Shown one piece after another: positions 35,992 to 48,762 of a DNA stretch of 64,000 bases. The translations under genes were made by a program, and so were the position numbers. Location of the stretch: contig CM066925.1 in NCBI GenBank assembly GCA_033964015.1, forward strand, positions 13,004,204 to 13,068,203. Reading direction: 5' to 3'. The notes beneath the pieces are model-generated. The model did not search any database and was not told the DNA's origin. It worked only from the letters and a program-made list of their open reading frames with translations. Every line of letters begins with the position of its first letter. Position 1 is the stretch's first letter. The DNA comes from Scolanthus callimorphus (lineage: Eukaryota > Cnidaria > Anthozoa > Actiniaria > Edwardsiidae).

Positions 35992-38900
35992 TCAGAGATA
36001 TATAGCTTTCTTCCTTCCAAACGTTTTGCCAAATCCTTCTCTAAATCGTCCAAAGGATGAAGTCGCGGTCAGCCTTTCGTTTGAAGGAACAGCTTTAGTC
36101 AGTTTATCCGTGGAAGAGCTTTTTAACCTATCCAGCAAGAAAGGTCCTTTTCCTTTTTCTTGCGGCAAAGGGGACAGCTTGTCTTCTTCAGAAACAGAAC
36201 TCGAGCTATCTTTCTTTTGTCTTGTGGATGACTTGAAAGAATCGCGTGTTTTAGCTTTCTGAAGACCAAACGGCGACTTTGGTTTCTCTGCTGTTTCTAT
36301 GCAGTCTTGACTTATAATTTGCGGCACCTGAAGTTCATTGATTGAAGAAGGCCCTTTGACTTTCTCCATTACAAAGGGGCGTTTCTTTCTCTGCGAGATT
36401 GGACTGCTGTTCCTGTTCAAATCTCTATTTTTTCGCTTATTGGCTAAATCATTATCCTCATCTCTGCTCATCATTCCCTTACATGATTTAGTTGGCGACA
36501 AATTATTATTGATCCGATCCTGATTATTTTTGTCATGATTTCCATGATTTCCATTTGTTCCTTTTTGATCTATCGTTGCAGATAAATCCTTTCTCTGCAT
36601 TTGCGGTGTTCTCTCCATAATTTTTTCCAATGAGGATGGGCGTTTTCGTTTTTCGAAAGATGGGCTTCTTTTTAATCCACTAAGTGAGGGAACTCTTAAA
36701 GAATCCTTTTTCTCATTTCGTTGCCTCATCAGTCGTTTCAATAATTCCTGAAGTAGTTCCTGCACCTCGCTATAACCTTCCGAAATCGAAACCTCGTAAA
36801 AAGTGCAATCGATTTCATTCGAGAATCCAATCCCCTCTTCGATATCGACTCGTCTCAGGTGGTCCAAGTCTTTTTTTGTCGCGACAATAACCATCGACAT
36901 CGAATCGGTATTGCGATGGTCCTTCACGTATCGAGCGATCCATCGGGCCTCGTCGAAACTTGAACGATCGACGATCGAGTAAAGAACAAGGTAAAGATCA
37001 CCTCGGCGGGTCCATCGACGAAGCTTATCTCCAGAGCACTATAAATACAAAGAAATCATGATATATGTAATAGTCTTTCTTTCCATGGTATTAACACGCA
37101 TGTTGCCGCCTCGGGTCCTGATTATACATCAAATAACCGGACATAACGGTTAGTTTTACATACCTCTCCGGCTGTGTCCGAGATATCGAGTGATACGTCT
37201 TCATTATCCACTTGTATGATGTGCCGATACGTCGATTCTGGAAATGCATATTGGTATAGAGTTAGCGGACGTATCCGAGGAAATGAAATCATATGGCAAC
37301 TTGAGTTGAACATCTTCATACGCTTTGCTGAAATAGAACAAATCTCAAGAAACTAGTCTTTACGGGCGCTCCGGGACCAGACCAGTTTATTCTTTTATTC
37401 AATATCCTTCAATATTTATTGAATGTTGAACTGTTGTATCCCGCTGTTGAACAACGATAAACGGCGAACTACCAGCCGCCTATCATGTTTCTTTTTTGTC
37501 TCTTTCAGATCTACTGTAAAGCCACAGTCCATTTCCAAATTAAACGGTGAGTCAGTAGCCTGTTTTCTGCTAACGAGAGCACATTTGTCCATGAAAATTT
37601 TAAACTAGTCGCCAGCTTGCGACATAACATTCTAATGGCGAACTTAAAAGCGAAAAAACAAAGATAACAGAATGGCGACAACTTGAGAGTTGGCGACACA
37701 ACATTCTAATTCGAACTGAAACGCGACAAAGATAATAGAGTGGCGACAAGTTCCTTAGTCTCCAGCGCACGTTTCGTACATTCTGTCGGCAGGTGCGACT
37801 TGATAATAGAATTTTAAAACATTTTAGAGTTGTTATAATTCGATACATACCTAACGTCTGGTCGTATTCACCGATAAATCGCCGCGTTAAAAATCGGACG
37901 GTGAGTGCTGAAAGAAAAGACGATTTATTGATCAGTCACAAAAAATACTGGGATCTGAAGATGTGTTAATAAGATTAACTAATAATTCGCTACAACCTGA
38001 TTGTGCGCTATGCATTGCGTAGTGCAGGGCCCGAAAGGTTGGTCCCTACTTTGTTACTGCGCATCCCCAATGCCAAAACCCCAGCCATCGCCAGCGTAGG
38101 TTCATTCTCGAACCCAGAGCTCCCCGGCTCGTCGCCTCGCAGGGGAGGCTCTGGAGACATCCATTTGAGGGCCTTCGCTGATTGGCTGAAATGGCGCGCA
38201 CGCGTACATGAAAGTAGCTTAATCTCGCTTTATAAAAACGTATCTGTCAAAATAACAATGGCATTCGTTTCCTATAGTCGTCTTTTCAACCTATGCCTTC
38301 GACTTAACGCTCTATAAGTAAAAACCACCATTTTCTTTTACGCATGCGTCGGTGGATGTCACCAGAGCCTCCCCCGCGAGGTGACGAGCCGGGGAGCTCT
38401 GGGTACGAGAATGGCGTAGGTTAGATTCCGGGCTAGAATGAATTCTTTTCTTTTCCTTTTTTTCTTGTTTTTTTTTTCTTTACTCGCAATTTTATCCGAA
38501 AAGGTTATACAAAAGTGTACAAACGGGAGGAGGGCAAAGTTTAGAAGAAATGTATCGGGGAAGGAATGTAACATGTAATAAATTTGTTGTTGTTGTTGTC
38601 ATAGCCAGCTTTGTCGCTTACCCGAGTGAATCTTGAAGTCGAGCTTTAGCGACTGGAATGATTAGAATACTTGATAATATAAAGGGTTTGGGCTGAGTAT
38701 TCCTTAGTATACAAGCCTTGAATGTCTTCAGATTTTCTCAGATAGAAATTTCTATTTTGTACTTTGCGTTTTCTTTAGCGATTTTACAGTTGGGAAATTG
38801 GAACAACAATTTTGTAGTATAGTTGAGGAAAGAAAACAGTGTATACATATCAAGAGGCATTTTTACTTTGAAAAGCATACGGTGACAAGCTATGTTCAAT

Positions 38901-41900
38901 GCCAGCCATTTTTTTGGTTCATCAACACAGAACAATTTGTAACCGGGAGCTCCGCTTTTAGCCAGTGGCTAAATCTATATATTAGTATAGTTGAGGAAAG
39001 TTGAGGACCTGACCTTCAGTTGCCTAAAATGCGGCGTTGAACGTTTTTGAGAAACCCTTAAATGTCAACTTCAGGCGTGTACTCATAATCTTTTCACGCT
39101 TATCCGAGATCATCCGTATCATCCTATTATGTCCTGGCACCATTTTCTAGCTCATAAGTTGATCTCTTGTAATGTGCGTCTGCACAGATGACGTAACAAC
39201 GTGTGGTGAATAGGAAAGTACGTCATGAGACAAAACGTGCGAGTTAGAAGTTTGTTGTACCAAAACTCGTCCTTAATTAATCTCTGCCATAGTAAAATAA
39301 ATGTTTTAGTTAGTGGAAAAAATACTGTCATCGATCTTGATGCGATGCAAGCCGTCGAACCTTTTTATTGGGGAATGTCAGTTGTGTGTTTGATCAAGAA
39401 GTAATATATCAAACACGAGACAGTGTGTTTCAGCAGGATTTCCAAATACTGAGAAGTGGGTTGAAAAAACCGAGGCAAAGACGATTGTTTTCAACGAACC
39501 TGAGGTCTTGGAAATCGCGATTAAAAACACTGTCGAGTGACTTATTGCAATTGGTATAGCTTCTCAAATGAATCATTGAATGTCGAAAAAAAGAAGGAAT
39601 AAAATCTCAAAAATCTATGCAAAATAAGATTTCGTATCCAAACATCCGTCATGCTTATGATTTTCTTTGTTTGAGCTTGATGAATTATTAAAGAGCCTAG
39701 AGCCCGTGTTAACCACTCCTTTAGTATTGTTTTCGTTCGCATTAGAAGACGAATTACGTGTAGAAAGTTCTAGATCAACATCTAAAAACAAGGTTTCAGA
39801 TTTGATTTACCAAATTCAATCGAAAGAATTGCATGCTCTGTATTCTCTAAATCAGCCGATGGAAATGGATACTTTCTCTGACTTGGTATGTCGCTATGCT
39901 GTCAAAATGGCGGCTGACATAGGCTCTTTTTAATGAGTTTGAGAACAATGTTTATTGTTGCCACATTTTTTTTGTTGCATGCCACATTTTAGCGATGCTA
40001 ATTTTAATGCATGTGACGATGTTATACTGAGGTAGTAACGTTGGACATTGAATGTCCTGTGAAATGGAATGTTCAGCAATGTCCGACCATTGAACATTCA
40101 TGAAAAATTGATCTCTACACGCGTTCTGATTAAGGTTCTTCGTCAGTGCAAATCCCGGGTTTGCTTTAAAAAGGTCAACTTCTCCCAGTCACTGTTCCCA
40201 GGGAAATGTTTTCTGATTAACCGGGTCAAAAGAATAGTAATAAAAAATATGTTTATATGCTTTCTCTTTTTACATTTTTCGAGTGGCAAGACGCTGGTTG
40301 CATGTTTAGAAATGAATAAAGCTCCCTAGAAGAAGAGTCATGATACAGCTCTCGTAAGATCTAAGCCCATTGGATTGATACCCTCAGTGCAAAACAATAG
40401 AGGGTCATATAACAATGGAACGAGGAAACAAAGGATGCTTTGTTCTGCCTATCCAATCACACAAGCTCTTCCTAGAAACTGTATCACTCCTGTCGAAGAA
40501 GTGTGTCTGTTGCGCACCCTCGTGATTAAAAAAAAAAAACGTGGCGCAAAACTAGATTCGGCGCTCAATATAATCATGGCTTCAGGTTCTGACCAAGGAA
40601 GGCTGGTTTTCCATGTAGTTATCTATAAAAACCTTTTACCCTGGGCCAAAAGGCCGCGATTTGTTATAAATTTCATTCTTGAAGTTATCCATACGAAGTG
40701 GTTTGTCTAAGAAAGTCTAAAGGCGAAGACTTGTCGCTTGACAGGAGGGTGTTTCACCTGGGGTTATTAGCCTAAGGCTAAACTCGAAGTAGACTTTGTT
40801 GTTGACTTGCGATGTTTCCAGAGTGTTAAATGTTGCACGTAACATGCTGTGTTAGCATCAACTCCACAGTATGGACGACAGCAACTTTTGTTGTGCGTCA
40901 CAGTGTTTCGTGCGCGGCTTAACTGAGGAGTAATTCCAAAATAGCATACACGAGGACATAAAGTACCAGGAAATTTGATTCCTAGTTGATCCAGGGCCTT
41001 AGGGCAGAATCATATACAAATCTTAACTAGTGAAGTAGGCGGGAAGTACATCAAATATATACATTCCAGATAGCGAACGCAGCGCATGAACCTTAAAATA
41101 GACGCTTTTCCAAAATGGACGCCGAAAATTCAAATCAATTTTTGTTAAAAATGAACACCAGCACTAGAACATACACCATCACTTTAGTAAACCTACAAAA
41201 TTTCACTGCATTATATCCAATATCTTCCGAGAAAACGAACGTTGAAAATTTGAAAATTTAGACGTTTGTATGACTGCTCTGTAAATTTTTCAATTTTCAG
41301 ACTCTGCTTTCTCAGCCAACATGGTATTTAATATTATTAATGTGAGGATACTCTTTCTAGTGCCAGTATTTGATTTTCAGTCAGTTTAATTTTAAGACAT
41401 GTGAATTTGCGGCGGTCATTTTGAAAAAGGGTCTATTGAGTGAAATAACGCGTTCATGCAAAAATGCATATAGAGAAGGTCCAACAAGTAGGACACTTGT
41501 TTCTGTCATCCCAAGAAATTCTGCGCCAATTGACGTCTAGAATAGCCGTACGACGAGAGTTCATCGGCGTTTCTACCGTGTTACTAAAAAAGTGGTAGCG
41601 AGCCCTCGGGGTTGAGGTCCCAAAAGATTTATATCACCAAATGTAAAAAAAAAAGACTTTGCACGAGTCTTAGTTGAAACAAAAATTCTGAAGAATCTAA
41701 CTGTTAATCGGCTTATATCAAACATTTCCGGTTGTCTAATGGTTTTCGTGTTTTTAAAAGCTAACATTTTTTGCGGCCCAAAATAGCTCTGACAGTTTCG
41801 TGTGTGGATATTCGAAAAGTCGTGGATCAATATTTGAGATTATAGCAGTTTGGGCGTGTTTCGATAGTTAGGTTGTCATGGGTACTTGCTGCTCTTACAA

Positions 41901-42907
41901 AATATTATTTTGTCCCACTGCATTTCTAAGTTTCTAGCCTGCAAACTTCGTTGTTTCCTTACTAAAGTAAATGCTTTAATTAAATTGCAATTAAAACCAT
42001 GAGCGCAAGTGTACACCTAGCATCAAAGTTTGAGGTGCAATGCAATAAACAGGTACATTTGTATTAAAGCAAGTCCACAGTTATGCTTTAAAAGGGGAAC
42101 GTCACGATTTAGTTACCTTAAATGAAGTTCGATTCAGAAATAACCGTCTAACCAGATAAGCACAAATTTGGAGCAGTATCGGGCGCAATTTGTACATGTG
42201 TTGTGTTCAACTGTTGCATGGTATCATAAAGTTGTAGTGGAAGAAAGTGCCTGGATTAACTCTAAACTCTGACCCACACGATTTTTTCTTAGTCGTCTCC
42301 TGATTAAATCAATAGCTCTTTCAAACTGTTTTAATTTAAAAATTCTTATCGAAGTATCCATAACAGAGATAGCGATCAAATCTAATTCCCATACTTTAAA
42401 CAAGGACAATCTCATTTGAACGACCTCAAAACAAGATCTCTCACGCTAATTGGTTTGTCAGAGCCATTGGAGTATTGAAAGAATTCTGTGTGATAATATT
42501 TACTTGAAGTCTGAAGAGCGATGTCTGGATTGCCAACGAGCCAACATGAGGGATTCAATGCGAATTATATTCCAATTATCCCTGCTGATCGATCAGCCAC
42601 ATGCCTTCTGCATTGTCGACAGTTTATATTAACTCAAAACTGCCCAAATCCACTAATTATAAGCACACAAAATAGACCAACCTGTATATATTCTGTTGCA
42701 CGGATTAAAAATGTGCTTATTAGATATGTTGCGAGAGATAACAGTTCCGGGAGCAAAGTCTTGTAAGTTTTTGTACTGATAAACTTCGTTACCGAAGTTA
42801 ACTGCCTTACCTGATTTTCCGACACCGTCCTTTCCTAGAACAACGACTTTCAGGGGTTTCACGTTGTTGTGTAAATTACTGGCCCGCCTTCTTCGCATGA
42901 TGATCAA
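35992..42907 (-). CDS. RERG/RASL-type Ras-like small GTPase with long basic Ser-rich tail
   Basis: Four minus-strand exons: 42907-42811, 37907-37851, 37237-37164 and 37038-35992. They join in frame to 424 residues. The P-loop is GKDGVGKS (G1). The switch I area is RFIGEYDQTLESTY with the conserved Thr. G3 is DTAGE, where Ras has DTAGQ, so the catalytic Gln position is Glu. G4 is TKKD instead of NKxD. The G5 region reads EVSISEG. RFLTRRFIGEYD and the lack of a C-terminal CAAX box match the RERG/RASL11/RASL12 branch. After the G domain (about 190 residues) comes a tail of about 230 residues, rich in K, R and S, with repeated SPSFEKRKRP/PLPQEKGKGPF-type motifs and ending RKKAIYL. The changed G3 and G4 suggest unusual nucleotide handling. 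Membrane binding, if any, would rely on the basic tail. The first intron (4.9 kb) carries repeats. The subfamily is likely, but the orthologue is not fixed. Confidence 0.87.
37600..37790. repeat. Degenerate TGGCGACA repeats in intron 2 of the Ras-like gene
   Basis: Several imperfect copies of a unit with TGGCGACA and ACATTCTAA at about 60-70 bp spacing. They resemble the GGCGACAAATTTGC array at 44273-44890 and scattered words near 49540-49630. Confidence 0.5.
38100..38416. repeat. ACCCAGAGCTCCCCGGCTCGTC element, copy 1
   Basis: The left end ATTCTCGAACCCAGAGCTCC and the right end GGAGCTCTGGGTACGAGAAT are inverted. The interior holds GCTGATTGGCTGAA and ACGCATGCGT. The same family occurs at 56570-56905, 58570-58782 and 58785-59026. 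No protein is encoded. Confidence 0.8.
38440..38600 (+). repeat. Possible retroelement 3' tail ending in (GTT)n
   Basis: A short segment ends AATAAATTTGTTGTTGTTGTTG, the form of a LINE or SINE 3' end with a microsatellite tail. No upstream coding part remains. Confidence 0.35.
39399..39457 (-). repeat. Single dispersed copy of the 60-bp array monomer
   Basis: The minus strand reads CTTCTCAGTATTTGGAAATC then CTGAAACACACTGTCTCGTG and TTTGATATATTACTTC. This matches the monomer of the array at 63258-63562, including its last-copy ending ATATATTACTTC. Confidence 0.85.
41096..41438. repeat. Foldback element with AATAGAC ends in Ras-like gene intron 1
   Basis: The left end AATAGACGCTTTTCCAAAATG and the right end TCATTTTGAAAAAGGGTCTATT are imperfect inverted copies around ~290 bp of AT-rich sequence. 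Confidence 0.55.
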
Positions 42908-43899
42908 CTTCTCGCCTCAAAAGCTGTTGGAGAAGCGAGAATTGTTAGTAAACGCGCGACAAGTAAGCAATCTCTTGAAGTGACTTAAAGGCCAAGTGAG
43001 CCAAGACATGCTTTGAAATGGCCTGTAATTTAATAAAAGGGCTTTGGCTGTGTAATTGTTCCCAGGAGGGTAATTAAGTTGTGTATAATTTAAGGCACCT
43101 CTAAATGATCCGTTGTGTAGAATAGATGGCCAGAAATTTCAGGAGCCGAGAAATTGTGTAACAGAAGATGTTGCAGAACTACAATCGACATTTCAGACAT
43201 TTGATACATAAATTCCAAGCTAACCTCTCCCTGAGGATGATTTCAGATTGTAGGAGCATATGTAATGACTAAACGCGTCCAAGCCATGTAATGTAATGAA
43301 CAACTTCACTAGAACTCGCTCACTCGAAGTTCTGTGGTTCGAAGACTCTGTGACTTAGGACTGCATGCGTGCGTTTGAACTCTCCTATTTTTATTTGATT
43401 TTGTAAGAATGACCTTTGTTCCACTTTAGTCATGAGAGGCTCAAGTGCTTTCTCTTGAGCGCGAGTCCTTGGATATATTTCGGAATCCTTCGTGTCCGTG
43501 GTTTTAAATGTTTCAAAAGAAAAATCCTCTGTTTGTTTGTTTGTTTGATATTGATTGATTGATTGTTTGTTTTGTTTGATTGTTTGTTTGTTTCTACTTT
43601 CTATGTTTGTTTGTTGTTTTTTCTTTCTGTCTTTCTCTTCGTTTTCAATCGCTAGCTACTTTTTTATGTGTGTATTTTATCTAAAAATATTACACTCAAG
43701 ACTCCTGTTGTCATTCGACTGTACTTTGCAACATTGCGACTAGTCGCAATGCAGCAAACAGGTTCTGGCTAAATAATTATTCTTTATTCACCAGCTGCTG
43801 ACCTAATCTTCTGAGCTCTCATTTATCCAATAAAAAAACGTGGCGACTAAAAATGATGACTTGGCGACCAGTTTGTTGTAATTTTTAATTATTGTAATT

Positions 43900-44113
43900 T
43901 TTACTACTACTTTAATATTTTTATTGTACGTTTTTATGATTTTGGATATCTTGCAATAACTTGTATTTTTCATAGGAATTTTAATCTAGGCCATGTTATC
44001 ACTAATTGTAAATATCTTATCAGTTATTCCATTTTAAACTATTGATGTAAAGCGCCACTGGATTTTTAGTAGAAGTGGCTCTATATAAATTGATTATTAC
44101 TATTATTATTTGT
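43900..44113 (+). repeat. Truncated LINE-like 3' end with ATT/ACT tail
   Basis: AAAGCGCCACTGG, a short hairpin loop and GTGGCTCTATATAAATTG are followed by ATTATTACTATTATTATT. This is the characteristic 3' terminus of CR1/L2-like LINEs and their SINEs. No reverse transcriptase part is present. Confidence 0.6.
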
Positions 44114-44272
44114 TTCACTCAGTCCCCAGCTGATGGCCTGACATTCTAAACTTTGCTTTGATACATAATAGCACAAGCGATTGGCGACTAGTGTGTTTCA
44201 TTTTGCACAGTAACATTTAGATTTAGATTTAGATTCATAAACTGTTTGGTGACCTAGCGTTGTAGTCTCTCC

Positions 44273-44890
44273 TTATTCCAATAACGAAACGTGACGACGA
44301 AAAATTATGGCTTGGCGACAAATTTGCTTCACTCACTCACCAACTGGTAACCTAACTTCTAAATCTTAATGCTTATTCCAATAACGAAACGTGACGACGA
44401 AAAATTATGACTTGGCGACAAATTTGCTTCACTCACTCACCAACTGGTAACCTAACTTCTAAATCTTAATGCTTATTCCAATAACGAAACGTGACGACGA
44501 AAAATGATGACTTGGCGACAAATTTGCTTCACTCACTCACCAACTGGTAACCTAACTTCTAGATCTTAATGGTTATTCCAATAACGAAACGTGACGACGA
44601 AAAATTATGACTTGGCGACAAATTTGCTTCACTCACTCACCAACTGGTAACCTAACTTCTAAATCTTAATGCTTATTCCAATAACGAAACGTGACGACGA
44701 AAAATTATGACTTGGCGACAAATTTGCTTCATGCAGTCACCAACTGGTAACCTAACTTCTAAGTGGTTTTGCTATTTCAAATAAAGAAACGTCGCGACTT
44801 CTAACCTATGATGACTTCTAACCTCTGCTTTCTCCAATAACAGAACGTGGCGACACAAAATGATGACTTTGCGACAAATTTGCTTCACTA
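44273..44890 (+). repeat. Tandem array of a 100-bp unit (GGCGACAAATTTGC minisatellite)
   Basis: Units begin at TTATTCCAATAACGAAACG at 44273, 44373, 44473, 44573 and 44673, an exact 100-bp period with only a few substitutions. Diverged copies follow to about 44890. Each unit has CGTGACGACGAAAA, TTGGCGACAAATTTGC and CACCAACTGGTAACC. The 100-bp period is not a multiple of three, so it is not coding. Confidence 0.95.
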
Positions 44891-46652
44891 TGTCGCCAAG
44901 TGACCTAACTTCTAATCGGACAAGGGGGAGCTTGGGGATGGGGGTGAAGGCAGCCCCCCAGATGTAAATGTGGGGGAGGGGGCTCCTTCCCCCACTTTTA
45001 GGTCCCTCTCGTTATCGTTTTGTGCAGTCAATTGGACGACTGCCTGATTGCGTCGCGACGACACTAAAATGACACTAAAAAGCCAGTTAACTTACCAGGC
45101 GAAAACGGGGCAAGTATTTGATTGGTTGGAAAATTTGGGACTATGATATCCAAGAGAGCTGAGGCTTTATTTATAAATCAAGCCCCCCCACTCCCCCCTT
45201 CTCCCCCCACACTCCCCCCCTTCTCTCCCAACACACACACACTTTTGGGCTGCCCCGTCGCCGCCCCTGGAGATCCATTTGTCTTTGTCATATTACACCC
45301 TTTCAATGTGCTTAACCTAACATCCTCTGAATTGTTTTGAATACTTGAAACCATGAATGACTGCTGAATATGGGTACTAAAGGTTCATAGACAATCGCCC
45401 TCACGGGTTCTACTCTAAAAAGCCCTCGTCAACATCTGCTGATCCGCTAAGCTCCTGAATACAATGCAAATTGTTCACTGTACGGAATGTAAGGGTGTCT
45501 TTATTTCTCCTTTGATCTGTCAAGAGTACATTTTAGATTCATGTTAATCCCCATCCAAATATACGTGCGTGTTAACAGTTGAGAAATAAATAAGCGTATA
45601 GCTTGCTAACCTAGAGAGCAAAGGTTATCTAGATTGTAATCGAAAATGGTGTTATTAAAATTGTCTACATTATATCAAGCTGTTTTGTAAAGTTGATCAC
45701 CTACATTATTATCTCTGTTGCCCTGTTAGTAAGGTACAGTTCGAAAAGAGCAGATTTCTAATGCGAAAAAGAAAGAAATATTGCAATAACCGATTGTTCA
45801 TATGCAAAAACATAGATTCAATATCTTCTGAAGTAGTATATCCCTGCTTCAAACTCAAAATACAGTAACCCGTTGCCGTTTAGAATTTATCGAAAGGTAC
45901 TAAACGGAAGTACTGAAGGAAGATATGGACTGCCGCAAACTTTAATAGAGACTGGAAAAATTTGTTTGCGTGGTGAACACATATTTCTAAAAGAATTTTC
46001 CAGAATTCGCCATATAAATGGAGCTAGGCCATGACGTCATTCTCACAAAAACGCCGTCCGTAATGCAGTTTGCAGAAGTATTTATGACGTCATCACGCGA
46101 AATCATCTTAAAGACTTAACACCACAACTGCACATACGAGTCGGCCAAAGAATTAAAGGAAAAGTACTAGTTTTGCTTTTGATTCTTGCTAGCAAAACGC
46201 GAGTGCGGTTGTACATGTTATATCGATATGTCGCCAGAACCAAGCTTCATTACAGTGTCATGTACTTTAGATTTCATGTCTGGCGACTTTTATTTCTGTC
46301 AGTAAGACACTTAAAAACTTATACTGCCTTTTATAAACGTGACCATCTCGAGCATAGGTTGGTACGATCAAGTCGTAGAAGTTGCCTTGAAGCGCTAACT
46401 GTCAAGCTAAGAATACTTTAATGCAGTTTCGCCCAAGAGTCCATTTACTAAGAGTAAGAACCCCTCATATTCTGTCCTCCACATCCAGCAACCAGAAAGT
46501 GTCTATTTTTAGAAACACAAGTGAATGAACAGAGAAGTGACGAGAGAAATGCTGCAACAGTTGGAAACTAGCCAGGCAAACAAATACACATAGAAATGAA
46601 AATATCTTCTAAAAATAGACACTTCTGACGTTGATAAACATCACTAATACAA

Positions 46653-46978
46653 GATTATTTCTTGGTAATGGATTGTCTGTTTCGCAAATTTTTGTCGCAA
46701 TTCTGAGAGTTCAAGGGCAGCGCATTACTGGCCACCGCTGGATCTTATGTAGAGTAACTTGATTATTTCTTGGTAATGGATTGTCTGTTTCGCAAATTTT
46801 TGTCGCAATTCTGAGAGTTCAAGGGCAGCGCATTACTGGCCACCGCTGGATCTTATGTAGAGTAACTTGATTATTTCTTGGTAATGGATTGTCTGTTTCG
46901 CAAATTTTTGTCGCAATTCTGAGAGTACAAGGGCAGCGCATTACTGGCCACCGCTGGATCTTATGTAGAGTAACTTGA
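46653..46978 (+). repeat. Tandem array of a 108-bp unit, three copies
   Basis: GATTATTTCTTGGTAATGG starts at 46653, 46761 and 46869. The copies are nearly identical (one T to A change near 46927). Confidence 0.93.
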
Positions 46979-48526
46979 ACCTTTAAATGTATTGAGCCAA
47001 TCCTAGACTTCTTCATCGTTGCTTCCTCTGCTGTGATGCAAATTGTTGTTATTAAGAGATATATTATGTTTAGATTTCCTTTTACGCCTAATTTTTTAGA
47101 CTTAGGCGTAAAATAACGACTGTGTTTTCAGTTTCTACAGCGTTCTCCTAATGGATTTACGCCTAGATTTTTGATGAATTGCGCCTATAATGTTGGTACA
47201 AGGCGCACAATTACGACCATCATTATTTCTTAATTTCGAGCCCTGCAAATTGGTCGCCATTGGTGACTAACTGCTCGCAATGTCGGACGCGGTAAAATAA
47301 TAGTGCGAGGGCATGATATTGTCTCGCTATGCTGCAGGTAGCCAACATTAACATTCATTAATTGAATTTTCAAATTGATTGGATTTAAATCCAAGGTCAG
47401 ATCTGCCCATATTGCCTGGGAAATGAATGACCGAGAGGCTAAAGGCAATGAGGTTTGCAGCATGTAGGAATCTAATTAATCATGCATCATGTATCATGAA
47501 TTAAAAGAGCACCGCATGTGGAGTTTGGGAGGTCATGTTCGTCGCACGTAGGAAAAGTTTCGCCAATTAGTACCAGAACTGTCCTCTGTTACTTTTATAT
47601 TATACTTGTGCTTCGAATACGCTGTTTTCTCGTGCATTCTATAAAATACTAACGTTTTCAAACATGATCAATTGTAGTGCTAGAAAATTAGCTTGCAAGT
47701 CAGGGGCAGACTTAACTTATAAAAGTTTTTAAAAATTATGTTCGCTCTTAGTCGTTCGTAACTCATTTGGGCCCCGCCAAGCAAAAAGTGTCCTTATACG
47801 GTGTTTTGTCGAATTTTTGTTTTGAAGAGTTTTACGTAGCTAATTCATGTATCTTAAAACTGAGCATATTGGCCATCTAAATTTCGTGCGGCAAAGTGGA
47901 GATTTTGCAGTTTAAAGTTTTAATTTTATAACGATTTGTAGGGGAATTCTGAACTTCTTTCGCGTTTTTCCCGAAAGTATGAAATTCTGAGTACTTTTCG
48001 AATGGCGGAGCTCATTTTATAGAATGCTAATACCTTGCAATTCAAGGCTGTACTTCAAAGTAAAAATAAAGGAACTAAAGAATAGTTTCAAAACATGGAA
48101 GCGCAGTCTTGGGTAAAACTATTTTGCCTTCTTTACAAGTCGGGGCGAAACTGCAATGTAACTACACTTCGGTCACAAAGCTGCAACTTTCCCTACTCGA
48201 TGGCGACAATTTATAAGTGAAGTTAACAAGCATATGCTACTGCCTTCTTAAACTTGAATAGTAAAAGTCCCAGTTTTCAAAGAGAAATTTTGAAACACGG
48301 AAATTCTATCTACAATGTGATCAACCTTTGCAGCGAGACATGATTTTTAAAACGTAATTATTTGAGCATCTACAAAGACTACAGCTTTTCAGTTCTACTG
48401 TCTTATTTCATACCTCTGCAAATGGAGTACAACAGAAAAGCTTCAGCCCGATCCTCGTACTTTTGAACTGACTCCACCAACCCAGGACGAAACACGCAGT
48501 TTTAATGCTAGTAATGAGGTTCTTAA

Positions 48527-48762
48527 AGGGGCACTCGCACGCTTAGTTCTCGTACAACCTGTCAAAAAATATGTCTAATTTTAATCACCAAAAATGCATT
48601 TAGGTTTACCGGGAGTAACCAAAATAACAGTCCAGGTTTGTTAAATAACCTTCTCACTGTTAAATCAATACAAATCTATAGTATTTTTATCTATTATCAA
48701 GAGGATGGAATTGGATTGCGATTTGAATTATTTGCTTGTCAGGCAAGCGTGCGAGTGCCCCT
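48527..48762. mobile_element. TTAA-flanked MITE with AGGGGCACTCGCACGC ends
   Basis: The element is bounded by TTAA on both sides (48523-48526 and 48763-48766). The ends AGGGGCACTCGCACGCTT and AAGCGTGCGAGTGCCCCT (with AAGCGTGCGAG just inside) are inverted. TTAA duplication is the piggyBac-type signature. There is no transposase frame. Confidence 0.75.

Noticed and set aside
39368..40710. Several 60-110 codon plus-strand frames in Ras-like gene intron 1
   Set aside because: They lie inside a supported intron on the opposite strand, overlap the dispersed 60-bp monomer and lack domains.
43320..43380. GGTTCGA-like word suggesting a tRNA B box
   Set aside because: No matching A box, acceptor stem or anticodon arm could be placed around it. 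No tRNA was found anywhere in the window by eye.
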